DNA of 64,000 bases from Trinickia dabaoshanensis (lineage in GTDB: Bacteria; Pseudomonadota; Gammaproteobacteria; Burkholderiales; Burkholderiaceae), in the NCBI RefSeq assembly GCF_002879885.1, contig NZ_PNYA01000002.1:310001-374000 (forward strand), written 5' to 3'. The notes under the pieces were generated by a model. It ran no database searches and was not told the origin of the DNA. It worked only from the letters and a program-made list of their open reading frames with translations. Shown one piece after another: positions 1-8,773 of the stretch (positions are counted from its first letter, which is position 1; every line of letters begins with the position of its first letter). Both the position numbers and the translations under genes were made by a program.

Positions 1-1570
1 CCGCGACGCCATGCTGAACGCAAGCGATCAATTGCCATTGATTGACGAGATCGACATAGCGGCGCAGCGGCGACGTGCTCCACGCGTACTGCGCGACGCC
101 GAGCCCCTCGTGCGGCGCCGCGCTCGTCTGCATGCGCGTGCGCTTCGGGCCTGCCGCGGCAAACGTGCGCTGCGTCCGGTAGATGCCCGGCACGCCGTGA
201 TCGTGGAGCAAGGCGCCCCACGTCGAGTTGGCCAAGATCGCAAGCTCGGCCACGATCAAATCGAGCGGCGAGCCGCGCCGGCGCGGCGTAATGCTCACAT
301 GCTCGCCATCGACGTAGAAGTTGTAGTCGGTATTGCCCGGCACCTCGCGCCGCAAGCCGTATCCGGCGCGGGCAGCCTGACGCTTTTCGAACAACGCTTG
401 CGCGAGCGGCCACAGGAGCGCGATCTCTTCCTTATGCGGATACTCGCCGCTGCCGGCCGCAAGCGCTTCCTCGGTGACTTCCGCGTCGAGCGTGTTATGG
501 CGCAAATTGCTCTTCACATACACGAGTTCCGCGCGCGTTTCGCTCGCGACGATCTCTTGCGTGGCGCGGTTGACGATGATGTAGAGCGACAGCGCCGGGC
601 GCAGCCCGCCTTCCTTGAGCGTGAAAGCCTCGACGACTTCGTCCGGCAGCATCGTGATTTTGTCGCCCGGCATATAGACCGTCGACAAGCGCGCGCGCGC
701 GATCGCATCGACCGCGTCACCGCGCACGATCCCGAGCGCCGGCGCGGCGATGTGGACCCCGACGCGCACGCGATCGTCTTCCAAGACTTCGACGGAAAAG
801 GCGTCGTCGATTTCGGTCGTCGTGATGTCGTCGATCGAGAATGCCGGCGCATGGGCGGTCGGCAGATCCTCCGGCACCGGGCCCGGCGTCACGGCCGGAA
901 AGCCCGTGCCATGAGGGAAGTATTCCGAGAGGAACTTCGCTTCGTGCAGCGCGCGAGCCGAGGCGATGCCGCCGCACTCGAGCATGAGCCGCGCCTGCGA
1001 GATACCGCGCGCCGCCGCGGCGCCTTCGAGCGCCTTGTATTCGATCGTGTTCTTGTCGGGCTTCGTGAGCAGCGTGAGCGCCTTGCCGCGCAGCGCCTCG
1101 GGCAACCGGCCGGCTTTGAGTTCCTCTTCGTACTCGGCCTGCACGAGCGCTTGTTGGCGCTTGCGCTCGAGCGCCGCGAGCGCCATCTTCAATTGCTCTT
1201 CGGGCGCACGCTGAAATTGTCCGCGTCCCTTGCGACGGAAGTACACGGGCGCGCCTTGCATGCGCAGCACGAGCGCCGCGCGCTCGACCGGTCCCGAGTG
1301 TTCGCCGAAATATTCGCCGGCCAGCGCGACAAACGGGAATTCCTCCGCGGGCGCGCACTCCCACAAAAAATCGAGATCGATTTGCTGCGCGCAGGCATCG
1401 GCCTCGTGCAACAGTTCGGCGGCGCTCGGCTTATCGAACTCGATCAGCACGTCCTTCGCGCGCACCTTGGCGCGCCGGCCGCCCGGCAACTCGACCTGCA
1501 ACGCATCGCCTTGGCGCGACAGCACGCTGCCGGCCTTCAAACCGCCTGATTCCTCAAAGAAAACGTTCAC
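1..1570 (-). CDS. RNB-family exoribonuclease (RNase II/R-like), C-terminus cut by window edge
   Basis: Predicted 3'-5' hydrolytic exoribonuclease acting in the cytoplasm on single-stranded RNA. The frame is open for 523 codons from a GTG at 1570 (preceded by GAGAGAG) to the left edge, so the C-terminus is missing. The RNB catalytic signature FSIDDITTTEIDDAFSV lies near residues 243-259. It corresponds to the Asp cluster that binds two Mg ions in RNase II, with Glu at one of the Asp positions. Further on comes VYMPGDKITMLP, typical of RNB domains, and the last visible residues RYVDLVNQWQL match the RYxDL segment late in the domain. It lies 127 bp downstream of the yqiA-like gene on the same strand and may share the mpl transcript. 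Family assignment is firm; whether it is called RNase II or RNase R-like is not settled here. Confidence 0.9.
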   Translation of the reverse strand, partial: MNVFFEESGGLKAGSVLSRQGDALQVELPGGRRAKVRAKDVLIEFDKPSAAELLHEADACAQQIDLDFLWECAPAEEFPFVALAGEYFGEHSGPVERAALVLRMQGAPVYFRRKGRGQFQRAPEEQLKMALAALERKRQQALVQAEYEEELKAGRLPEALRGKALTLLTKPDKNTIEYKALEGAAAARGISQARLMLECGGIASARALHEAKFLSEYFPHGTGFPAVTPGPVPEDLPTAHAPAFSIDDITTTEIDDAFSVEVLEDDRVRVGVHIAAPALGIVRGDAVDAIARARLSTVYMPGDKITMLPDEVVEAFTLKEGGLRPALSLYIIVNRATQEIVASETRAELVYVKSNLRHNTLDAEVTEEALAAGSGEYPHKEEIALLWPLAQALFEKRQAARAGYGLRREVPGNTDYNFYVDGEHVSITPRRRGSPLDLIVAELAILANSTWGALLHDHGVPGIYRTQRTFAAAGPKRTRMQTSAAPHEGLGVAQYAWSTSPLRRYVDLVNQWQLIACVQHGVA

Positions 1571-1697
1571 TCGACTCTCTCGTTACGAATTTGGCCCTCG
1601 CGGCAAATGGGCGCTGCAAACTGCGCACCCGCCGCGGATCGATATGGTTCAGTTGAGCGGTCACGGATCGCTCGCGCGCCCGGGCACCGCCGCCGCG

Positions 1698-2282
1698 CTA
1701 GGTGCGCCCGGCCGCGGCGATGCCGCACATGGCGAGGACATCGTCGACGTAGTCGGCGAATTCGCTGATCGCGTGATCGCTGCCGGTAATCAGTTTCGTC
1801 TCGACGCCCGGGTAATGAGCGAGCATTTCGCGGTAGTCGAGCACTTCGTCGCCTGTGGCGGCGATCAAATAATAGCGTTCCGGCCGCGTGATCGACGCGA
1901 CGCCCAGCGTTTGCAACTCGCTGAGATGATGCGGTTCGACCACGATGCTACCGCCGCCGTGCCACAACGGCTGCTCCCCCAAATAAGCGGACAAATCCCG
2001 CTGCGGCAGGACCGCCGGGTTCAGCAAGAGCGCGCGCCAACCGTGCTTCTCGGCAAGGTACGTGGCGAAGTAACCGCCCAGCGAGCTGCCGATCACCGTG
2101 ACTTCGTCGGCCGCCACGCCCGCCACCTGAGCTTGCGCCACGGCAACGGCCTCGAGCGGCGACACCGGCAGCATCGGACAGCGCCATTCGTCGGCCCGCC
2201 CAAGCTCGGCCATCCGCGCGGCGAGCAGTCGAGCCTTGAACGATTGCGGCGACGAACGAAAGCCGTGCAAATAGAGAATCAC
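1698..2282 (-). CDS. yqiA: YqiA/YcfP-type alpha/beta-hydrolase (putative esterase)
   Basis: Small 194-residue alpha/beta hydrolase of the YqiA/YcfP family, predicted cytoplasmic esterase of unknown natural substrate. The N-terminal strand leads into YLHGF (4-8), the usual oxyanion-hole motif. The nucleophile elbow is VIGSSLGGYF with Ser67 in G-x-S-x-G. A GDEVLDY segment supplies the likely acid and GSDHAISEF the likely catalytic His, so the triad looks complete. The start is GTG at 2282, whose GTGA overlaps the TGA stop of mpl by 4 nt, so translation is probably coupled to mpl. Nothing in the sequence ties its chemistry to murein recycling; the coupling is only positional. Confidence 0.85.
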   Translation of the reverse strand: MILYLHGFRSSPQSFKARLLAARMAELGRADEWRCPMLPVSPLEAVAVAQAQVAGVAADEVTVIGSSLGGYFATYLAEKHGWRALLLNPAVLPQRDLSAYLGEQPLWHGGGSIVVEPHHLSELQTLGVASITRPERYYLIAATGDEVLDYREMLAHYPGVETKLITGSDHAISEFADYVDDVLAMCGIAAAGRT

Positions 2283-3676
2283 ACGCCGCCTTTCGCGCGC
2301 GAGCCGAGCGCGTCGAGCAATTTCTGATGAACGCCGCCGAATCCACCGTTGCTCATGACGAGCACGTGGTCGCCCGGTCGCGCCGCGTCCACGACGGCCG
2401 CCACGAGCGCGCCGAGATCGTGGAACGCCGTGGCCTTCTCGCCGAGCGGCGCAAGCGCCTCATGCAGGTCCCAGCCGAGCGCATCGCGCCCCGTCGAGGC
2501 GCCGTAACCGAACACCAGATCGGCCCCTTCGAGACTCTTGGGCAGTTGCGCCTTCATGACGCCGAGCTTCATCGTGTTCGACCGCGGCTCGAGCACCGCA
2601 AGGATGCGCGTATGCTCGCCGCCCAGGCGTGTGCGCAAACCGGCGATCGTCGTTTCGATGGCCGTCGGGTGATGGGCGAAGTCGTCGTAGACGGTGACCC
2701 CGTCCACGCTGCCGCGCACCTCCATCCGGCGCTTGACGTTGCGGAAATCGCTCAGCGAGCGCGCCGCCTGGGCAGGCGGCACGCCGACATGCCGCGCCGC
2801 CGCGATGGCCGCCAACGCATTGAGCCGGTTGTGCTCGCCCTGCACGTGCCAGTCCACGGCTCCCACACGTTCGCCGCGCCAGTACACGGCGTAACGCTCG
2901 TCGACGGGTTCCCCCTCGGCCGCCGGCAGCGCGCTCCAACCGCCGTCGACACCAAAGCGCTCGACCTCGCTCCACACGCCGCGCGCGAGCACGCGTTCGA
3001 GCGCGGCCTCGCGTCCGTTGACGATAAGACGGCCGAGCGAGGGGACCGTGCGCACGAGGTGATGAAATTGCGTCTCGATCGCGCCCAGATCCGGGAAGAT
3101 GTCCGCGTGATCGAACTCCAGGTTGTTCAAAATGGCCGTGCGCGGGCGGTAGTGAACGAACTTGGAACGCTTATCGAAAAAGGCGGTGTCGTATTCGTCC
3201 GCTTCGATGACGAAAAAATTCGAATCGGTCAGACGGGCCGACACGCCGAAGTTCAGTGGCACCCCGCCGATCAAAAAGCCGGGATTGAGCCCGGCGTCTT
3301 CGAGCAGCCACGCCAGCATCGAGCTCGTTGTCGTCTTGCCGTGCGTACCCGCCACGGCCAGCACCCATTTGCCCGCGAGCACGTGCTCTCCGAGCCATTG
3401 AGGCCCCGAGACATAGGGCAAGCCGCGATCGAGGATGGCCTCCATGAGCGGGTTGCCGCGCGAGACGACATTGCCGACGACGAACAAATCCGGCTTCAGA
3501 TCGAGTTGCTCGGCGCCATAGCCTTCGACGAGGGTGATCCCTTGCGCCTCGAGCTGGGTACTCATCGGCGGATAGACGCCGGCATCGCAGCCCGTCACGG
3601 TATGTCCCGCGGCGCGCGCGAGAACCGCGAGGCCGCCCATGAAAGTGCCGCAGATGCCGAGGATGTGGATGTGCAT
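2279..3676 (-). CDS. mpl: UDP-N-acetylmuramate:L-alanyl-gamma-D-glutamyl-meso-diaminopimelate ligase
   Basis: Murein-recycling ligase that attaches the recovered tripeptide L-Ala-gamma-D-Glu-meso-DAP to UDP-MurNAc with ATP, by-passing MurC, MurD and MurE. The 465-residue product is close to the usual ~457. The start MHIHILGICGTFMGG is the typical Mpl Rossmann motif; the frame stays open further upstream, but that extension is not protein-like. The Mur-ligase ATP loop is GTHGKTTT (110-117), and the conserved NVKRRMEVRG and YDDFAHHPTAI segments of the central and C-terminal domains are present. It is transcribed divergently from the 3830 gene and overlaps the yqiA-like gene by 4 nt. Its function complements AmpD at 19.3-19.9 kb. 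Confidence 0.96.
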   Translation of the reverse strand: MHIHILGICGTFMGGLAVLARAAGHTVTGCDAGVYPPMSTQLEAQGITLVEGYGAEQLDLKPDLFVVGNVVSRGNPLMEAILDRGLPYVSGPQWLGEHVLAGKWVLAVAGTHGKTTTSSMLAWLLEDAGLNPGFLIGGVPLNFGVSARLTDSNFFVIEADEYDTAFFDKRSKFVHYRPRTAILNNLEFDHADIFPDLGAIETQFHHLVRTVPSLGRLIVNGREAALERVLARGVWSEVERFGVDGGWSALPAAEGEPVDERYAVYWRGERVGAVDWHVQGEHNRLNALAAIAAARHVGVPPAQAARSLSDFRNVKRRMEVRGSVDGVTVYDDFAHHPTAIETTIAGLRTRLGGEHTRILAVLEPRSNTMKLGVMKAQLPKSLEGADLVFGYGASTGRDALGWDLHEALAPLGEKATAFHDLGALVAAVVDAARPGDHVLVMSNGGFGGVHQKLLDALGSRAKGGV

Positions 3677-3829
3677 AAAAACTGTCTGCTCGTGCCGCGC
3701 TTGCCGCGAGTGCATGGTGGGGACGCGAACGCCGGGCGGGCGAGCCGCGTGAGGCCCGCTATTGTACCCGACGCGCTCGCGGCAGCCGGGCGCAGCGGGC
3801 GAGACCGGACGATCTAGTATGATTGCCGG

Positions 3830-4474
3830 ATGGTGCGTAAATCTTTTGTCGATCCGCAGCGCGTGCGGGAGGAAATCGCGATGGCGGCGGCCCGCCTGAT
3901 CGCGGAGGAAGGGCTCGACTATGCCAGTGCGAAGCGCAAGGCCGCGCGACAAGTGGTCGGCCAGCCGCGCGTAGCGGGCGAATGGCTGCCCGACAACGAT
4001 CAAATCGAGGAAGAAATCCGCGAATATCAGGCGCTGTTCCAAGCCGAAACCCAACCGGCTGTGTTGCGCCGGCTGCGCGAGATCGCGCTCGAATGGATGA
4101 TGCGGCTCGCGCAGTTCAATCCCTATTTGACGGGCGCGGTACTGAACGGTACGGCCGGCGAGCATTCGGACGTCCACTTGCAGGTCTTTTGCGACAACCC
4201 GAAGGAAGTGGCGATCTATCTGCTCAATGCGAACGTCCAATACGACGTTTCCGAAACGCACCACTTCGGCGGGCGCGGCGACGTCGAAACGCTGAGCTTT
4301 CTCTGGCGGAGCACGCGCGACGAAGCGCCGGTGGGCATCCACATCGCGCTATATGATACGGACGACCTGCGCGGCGCCGTGCGCGCCGATGCCCGAGGGC
4401 GGGCGCCACGCGCGAACGCCGAGACCGTGCGGGCGCTGCTCGAGGGCGACGCGCCCTCGGCGCTCGCCGACTGA
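3830..4474 (+). CDS. conserved protein of unknown function
   Basis: A 214-residue soluble protein that I recognise as a betaproteobacterial conserved protein but to which I cannot assign a function. The N-terminal half (roughly 1-85) is charged and helical, with a segment rich in Arg, Lys and Glu. The central part carries LNGTAGEHSDVHLQVFCDN (about 105-123), which resembles the G-S-x-D-x-D region of nucleotidyltransferase folds, but the expected acidic pair is not complete. Homologues can carry UDP-N-acetylmuramate--alanine ligase product names, which this sequence does not justify: there is no GKT loop and it is less than half the length. It is divergent from mpl with about 150 bp between the starts. 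Codon use matches its neighbours. Confidence 0.8.
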   Translation: MVRKSFVDPQRVREEIAMAAARLIAEEGLDYASAKRKAARQVVGQPRVAGEWLPDNDQIEEEIREYQALFQAETQPAVLRRLREIALEWMMRLAQFNPYLTGAVLNGTAGEHSDVHLQVFCDNPKEVAIYLLNANVQYDVSETHHFGGRGDVETLSFLWRSTRDEAPVGIHIALYDTDDLRGAVRADARGRAPRANAETVRALLEGDAPSALAD

Positions 4475-4510
4475 GCCCGACCCACCCCGATTCCACGACA
4501 TATTGGATAT

Positions 4511-5092
4511 ATGAATAGGAAAGCCACCTTCGCCATCGCCGCGCTCGCGATCGTCGCGGCCGCTTTAGGCGTGGGCGCCCGGCAATGGCTGCACGGCGAT
4601 ACCGGCCAAGGCGAGGACCCCGCACGCCAGACGCAAGCGTCGCAAACCCCGCCAACCGCCGCACCCGCGAGCGACGCCGTCGCGCAGCTCATGGACACGC
4701 AGTTGCAGGACGTCGCCGGCCAGGCCCAAACGCTCGCTCGCTACAAAGGGCACGTGCTCGTCGTGAACTTCTGGGCTTCGTGGTGCGGCCCGTGCGTCGC
4801 CGAAATGCCGGAACTCGTGCGGCTGCACGACGCATACTCGAGCAAGGGCGTGCAGTTCGTCGGCATCGGCGTCGACTCGCAGCAGAACATACAGGCCTTC
4901 CTGAAGAAAGTGCCCGTCGATTATCCGATTCTCGTCAGCGGTTTCGGCGGCGCCGACCTCGCGAGAAGCCTCGGCAATTCGGCAGGTGCCCTGCCCTTTA
5001 CGGTCGTAATTGACGCTAACGGCGTCGTACGGTCGACAAAATTGGGACAAGTCGCGCCAGTCGAATTGCGCAAGACGCTCGACGCGCTTTAA
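4511..5092 (+). CDS. TlpA/ResA-type thioredoxin-like disulfide reductase
   Basis: Membrane-anchored periplasmic thiol-disulfide oxidoreductase of the TlpA/ResA type, 193 residues. Residues 5-22 form a hydrophobic N-terminal anchor, followed by a Gln/Ala/Pro-rich linker (30-55). The thioredoxin fold begins near residue 60 and carries the redox motif WCGPC (91-95) in the context VVNFWASWCGPCVAEMP, with the cis-Pro loop at GALPFTVVID. Such proteins typically reduce disulfides in apocytochromes c or their chaperones; a link to cytochrome maturation is family knowledge, not shown here. It lies 36 nt after the unknown gene and about 195 bp before aroQ. Confidence 0.9.
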   Translation: MNRKATFAIAALAIVAAALGVGARQWLHGDTGQGEDPARQTQASQTPPTAAPASDAVAQLMDTQLQDVAGQAQTLARYKGHVLVVNFWASWCGPCVAEMPELVRLHDAYSSKGVQFVGIGVDSQQNIQAFLKKVPVDYPILVSGFGGADLARSLGNSAGALPFTVVIDANGVVRSTKLGQVAPVELRKTLDAL

Positions 5093-5181
5093 CGAACAAA
5101 TTCCGCTTCGGCCCCGATCGGCGCAGATTGACGCAAATTGACGCACGGTTGAACGAAATTCACCGAATCTGCAGTCCAAAA

Positions 5182-5216
5182 CCGGTAAAAAGCGCCGCTC
5201 CGGGCACCGGCTTTTT
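5182..5216 (+). terminator. possible rho-independent terminator after the TlpA-like gene
   Basis: An imperfect hairpin pairs CCGGT (5182-5186) with ACCGG (5206-5210) and can extend through a GCC/GGC pairing inside. It is followed by CTTTTT. The stem is short and interrupted, so this is a weak call. Confidence 0.4.
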
Positions 5217-5287
5217 CATTCGCCGCTAGACAAGTTTCGACAAACGGCGATAAAGTGCGCGCAATTCCGCGGAAACAGAAGCGAACC

Positions 5288-5743
5288 ATGAGACGATTGC
5301 TGGTACTGCACGGTCCGAACCTCAACCTGCTAGGTACGCGGGAACCCGAGGTGTACGGCCGCGTCACGTTGGAGCAGATCGATCAAGCGCTCGTGGCTCG
5401 CGCGCAGGAAGCAGGCGTGCAATTGCTGACGTTTCAGAGCAATCACGAAGGTCAACTCGTCGACCGCGTGCACGCCGCAAGGGCGGAGGCGGTCGAGTTC
5501 GTCTTGATCAATCCCGCCGCCTATACGCATACCAGCGTCGCTTTGCGCGATGCGCTGGCGGGCGTCGGCATCCCGTTCGTCGAGATTCATCTGTCGAATG
5601 TGCATCGCCGAGAGCCGTTCAGGCATCACTCGTACTTTTCCGATTTGGCCGAAGGCGTCATCTGCGGGCTCGGTTGGAAAGGCTACCTGTACGCACTCGA
5701 GTTCGCGCTCGAGCGGCTGGCGTCGCAAAGCGCGCGTAGCTGA
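5288..5743 (+). CDS. aroQ: type II 3-dehydroquinate dehydratase
   Basis: Cytoplasmic shikimate-pathway enzyme converting 3-dehydroquinate to 3-dehydroshikimate by the type II (anti elimination) mechanism. The product is 151 residues, normal for AroQ dodecamers. [17 protein letters not shown] (8-24) holds the catalytic Tyr23 and the mobile-lid Arg18. [12 protein letters not shown] is the substrate-binding and catalytic His loop, and [14 protein letters not shown] provides the remaining active-site residues. The ATG at 5288 was chosen because [11 protein letters not shown] is the normal AroQ N-terminus; an upstream in-frame start adds eleven non-conserved residues. It heads the aroQ-accB-accC order common in proteobacteria. 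Confidence 0.97.
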   Translation: MRRLLVLHGPNLNLLGTREPEVYGRVTLEQIDQALVARAQEAGVQLLTFQSNHEGQLVDRVHAARAEAVEFVLINPAAYTHTSVALRDALAGVGIPFVEIHLSNVHRREPFRHHSYFSDLAEGVICGLGWKGYLYALEFALERLASQSARS

Positions 5744-5809
5744 CTTTCAGAACATCAAATCGGCGCCGGCTCGAGCCAGCGCCCAACGCATTGAACAAGG
5801 GGATTCCCT

Positions 5810-6274
5810 ATGGATCTACGTAAGCTGAAAACTTTGATCGACCTCGTCTCCGAATCGGGCATCTCCGAGCTCGAAGTGACCGAGGGCGAAGGCAAAGTCC
5901 GCATCGTGAAGAATGCGCCGCCGGTTTACGTACAGCAGTCCGCCTCGTATGCGCCGCCGCTCGCGGCAGCCGCGCCCGCGATGGGCGCAGGCGCGCTCGA
6001 GCAAGCTCCCGCAGCCGCCGCTCCCGCGGCCGTCGCCCAAGGCCACGTGATCACCTCGCCGATGGTCGGCACGTTCTATCGCTCGCCCTCGCCGGGCGCC
6101 GAGCCGTTCATCCAAGTGGGCGACACGGTGAAGGAAGGCCAGACGCTGTGCATCATCGAAGCGATGAAGCTGCTCAATGAAATCGAGTCCGACAAAGCCG
6201 GCGTCGTGAAGGAAATCCTTATCGAAAACGGCCAAGCCGTCGAATACGGCCAGCCGCTTTTCGTCATCGGCTGA
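5810..6274 (+). CDS. accB: acetyl-CoA carboxylase biotin carboxyl carrier protein
   Basis: BCCP subunit of acetyl-CoA carboxylase, which carries CO2 on biotin between the carboxylase (AccC) and the carboxyltransferase (AccA-AccD) in fatty-acid synthesis. It has 154 residues. The N-terminal AccC-binding region starts [13 protein letters not shown], an Ala/Pro-rich flexible linker spans about 45-82, and the biotinyl domain holds the EAMKL motif with biotinylated Lys120. The thumb insertion ([13 protein letters not shown]) typical of bacterial BCCP is present. A GGGGA ribosome binding site precedes the ATG. AccC follows after about 120 bp. Confidence 0.97.
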   Translation: MDLRKLKTLIDLVSESGISELEVTEGEGKVRIVKNAPPVYVQQSASYAPPLAAAAPAMGAGALEQAPAAAAPAAVAQGHVITSPMVGTFYRSPSPGAEPFIQVGDTVKEGQTLCIIEAMKLLNEIESDKAGVVKEILIENGQAVEYGQPLFVIG

Positions 6275-6397
6275 TCGCAAAGCGGGCCCGAGCGCCATCT
6301 GCCGCCTCGGGCATACCCCGTTTAGCTCGAATGCCGTGCGCCGCCACAGATCGCGGCCCCACGACGCACGAGCCCTTTAATGCGTCGAACCATCGCC

Positions 6398-7765
6398 ATG
6401 TTTGAAAAAATCCTCATTGCCAATCGCGGCGAAATTGCGTTGCGCATCCAGCGCGCATGCCGCGAACTCGGCGTCAAGACGGTCGTCGCCTATTCGACCG
6501 CGGACAAGGACGCCAAGTACGTCAAGCTCGCCGACGAAGCCGTCTGTATCGGACCGGCGCCGTCGCCGCAGAGCTATCTGAACATGCCCGCGCTCATCAG
6601 CGCGGCCGAAGTGACCGATGCCGAGGCGATCCACCCCGGCTACGGCTTCCTGTCGGAAAACGCCGACTTCGCGGAACGCGTCGAGCAATCGGGTTTCGCC
6701 TTCATCGGCCCGCGCCCCGAAACGATCCGCCTGATGGGCGACAAAGTCTCCGCCAAGCAGACGATGATCAAGACGGGCGTGCCTTGCGTGCCCGGCTCCG
6801 AAGGCGCCCTGCCCGACGACCCGAAAGAGATCGTCAAGATCGCGCGCGCGATCGGTTATCCGGTCATCATCAAGGCCGCGGGCGGCGGCGGCGGACGGGG
6901 CATGCGCGTCGTCCATACGGAAGCCGCGCTCGTCAACGCCGTGAACATGACCCGCGAGGAAGCCGAGCGCGCGTTCGGCAATCCGCAGGTCTACATGGAG
7001 AAGTTCCTCGAGAACCCGCGCCACGTCGAAATCCAGGTGCTCGCGGATTCGTTCAAGAACGCCCTGTGGCTCGGCGAGCGCGATTGCTCGATGCAACGCC
7101 GCCACCAGAAGGTGATCGAGGAAGCGCCGGCGCCCGGTATCGCGCGCCGCCTGATCGAGCGGATCGGCGACCGATGCGCCGACGCGTGCAAGAAGATGGG
7201 TTACCTCGGTGCCGGCACGTTCGAATTCCTGTACGAGAACGGCGAGTTTTACTTCATCGAAATGAACACGCGCGTGCAGGTCGAGCACCCGGTGACGGAA
7301 TTGATCACGGGCATCGACATCGTGCAAGAGCAGATCCGCATCGCCGCCGGCGAGAAGCTGACGATGCGCCAGCGCGATATCGTGTTCCGCGGCCATGCGA
7401 TCGAGTGCCGTATCAACGCCGAGGATCCGTTCAAGTTCACGCCGTCGCCGGGCCGCATCACGTCCTGGCATACGCCCGGCGGCCCCGGCATTCGGGTCGA
7501 CTCGCATGCGTACAATGGGTATTTCGTTCCGCCGAACTACGACTCGATGATCGGCAAGCTGATCGCCTACGGTGCAACGCGCGAACAGGCGATCCGTCGC
7601 ATGCGCATCGCGTTGTCGGAAATGGTCGTCGAAGGCATCCAGACGAACATTCCGTTGCACCGCGAACTGATGCTCGACGGCGGCTTCGTCGAAGGCGGCA
7701 CGAGCATCCATTACTTGGAAAACCGGCTTGCGGAAAAGCAGCAAGCCGCGCCGGAAGAAGCTTGA
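6398..7765 (+). CDS. accC: acetyl-CoA carboxylase biotin carboxylase subunit
   Basis: ATP-grasp enzyme that carboxylates biotin on AccB using bicarbonate and ATP. The product is 455 residues against the usual ~449. [16 protein letters not shown] is the conserved N-terminus, [11 protein letters not shown] is the glycine-rich ATP loop, and [14 protein letters not shown] holds the metal-binding Glu and the conserved Arg. [18 protein letters not shown] marks the C-terminal domain. The start was placed at 6398 because an in-frame ATG at 6380 only adds MRRTIA, outside the conserved region. It continues the aroQ-accB operon and is followed by prmA after 9 nt. Confidence 0.97.
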   Translation: MFEKILIANRGEIALRIQRACRELGVKTVVAYSTADKDAKYVKLADEAVCIGPAPSPQSYLNMPALISAAEVTDAEAIHPGYGFLSENADFAERVEQSGFAFIGPRPETIRLMGDKVSAKQTMIKTGVPCVPGSEGALPDDPKEIVKIARAIGYPVIIKAAGGGGGRGMRVVHTEAALVNAVNMTREEAERAFGNPQVYMEKFLENPRHVEIQVLADSFKNALWLGERDCSMQRRHQKVIEEAPAPGIARRLIERIGDRCADACKKMGYLGAGTFEFLYENGEFYFIEMNTRVQVEHPVTELITGIDIVQEQIRIAAGEKLTMRQRDIVFRGHAIECRINAEDPFKFTPSPGRITSWHTPGGPGIRVDSHAYNGYFVPPNYDSMIGKLIAYGATREQAIRRMRIALSEMVVEGIQTNIPLHRELMLDGGFVEGGTSIHYLENRLAEKQQAAPEEA

Positions 7766-7774
7766 GCGTCAGTC

Positions 7775-8722
7775 ATGAGCTACCGGGAATTGATCGTCGA
7801 ACTCGATCGGACGCATGCCGAAGCGCTGTCCGACGCGCTTATCGAACTCGGGGCGTTATCGGTATCGGTTGAAGACGCCGATGCCGATACGCCCGACGAG
7901 CAGCCTTTGTTCGGCGAGCCCGGTCTCACGCCCGATCGCACGGCTTGGCAGCATTCGCGTGTCGTCGCGCTGCTCGATCCCGAGCAAGAGCCGGCGCTGC
8001 TCGCCGCGGCCGCGGCGAACGCGATCGGTTTGGCGGCCACGCCGGCCTTCACGTTGCGCGACGTGCCCGAGCAAGACTGGGTGCGTCTCACGCAGTCGCA
8101 ATTCGAGCCGATCGCGATCGGCAAGCGCATTTGGGTCGTGCCCTCTTGGCACGACGCACCCGATCCGCAAGCGCTGATTCTCGAGCTCGATCCGGGGCTG
8201 GCCTTCGGCACGGGCAGCCATCCCACGACGCGATTGTGTATGGAGTGGCTCGAGGAATCGGTCGCGCCGGGGCAATCGGTACTCGATTACGGCTGCGGTT
8301 CCGGCATTTTGGCGATCCTCGCGCAAAAGTGCGGGGCTGCGCCGGTCGTGGGTGTCGATATCGATCCGCAGGCGGTCGAGTCGGCTCGGCTCAATAGCGA
8401 GCGCAATCGAGCCGACGTGGCCTATGCGCTGCCGGACGCGTGCCCGGCCGGACAATTCGACATCGTTGTGGCGAACATCTTGTCGAACCCGCTCAAACTG
8501 ATGGCGTCGATGTTGAGCGCCAAGGTGAAAACGGGCGGACGCATTGCGCTTTCGGGCGTGCTCGCGCGGCAAGCCGAGGAAGTCGCGGCCGCTTATCGGC
8601 CGTGGATCGACATCGGCGTATGGCGCGAACACGAAGGCTGGGTCTGCCTCACGGGCGTGAAGCGAGCCGGCGAGCGCAATGGAAACGGCGACGCTGCCGA
8701 GGGTACGGCGGGAAACCATTAG
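7775..8722 (+). CDS. prmA: ribosomal protein L11 methyltransferase
   Basis: SAM-dependent methyltransferase that trimethylates ribosomal protein L11. At 315 residues it is slightly longer than E. coli PrmA (293), mostly from a short insertion near residues 30-50 and a polar C-terminal tail rich in Gly, Asn and Glu. [15 protein letters not shown] is the PrmA-specific motif before the Rossmann domain, [13 protein letters not shown] is SAM motif I, and VANILSNPL is the NxxxxPL-type catalytic loop. It follows accC closely (9 nt), an arrangement common in Burkholderia relatives, and precedes the zinc-ribbon gene by about 50 bp. Confidence 0.95.
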   Translation: MSYRELIVELDRTHAEALSDALIELGALSVSVEDADADTPDEQPLFGEPGLTPDRTAWQHSRVVALLDPEQEPALLAAAAANAIGLAATPAFTLRDVPEQDWVRLTQSQFEPIAIGKRIWVVPSWHDAPDPQALILELDPGLAFGTGSHPTTRLCMEWLEESVAPGQSVLDYGCGSGILAILAQKCGAAPVVGVDIDPQAVESARLNSERNRADVAYALPDACPAGQFDIVVANILSNPLKLMASMLSAKVKTGGRIALSGVLARQAEEVAAAYRPWIDIGVWREHEGWVCLTGVKRAGERNGNGDAAEGTAGNH

Positions 8723-8773
8723 AATAGCGCCTATCGATCGACGCACCGGTCCATCCCGGTTTCCCCGCTCACC

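Noticed and set aside
1230-3817. Two plus-strand frames of about 365 and 496 codons opposite the RNase, yqiA and mpl genes
   Set aside because: Antisense to recognised genes and without family resemblance.
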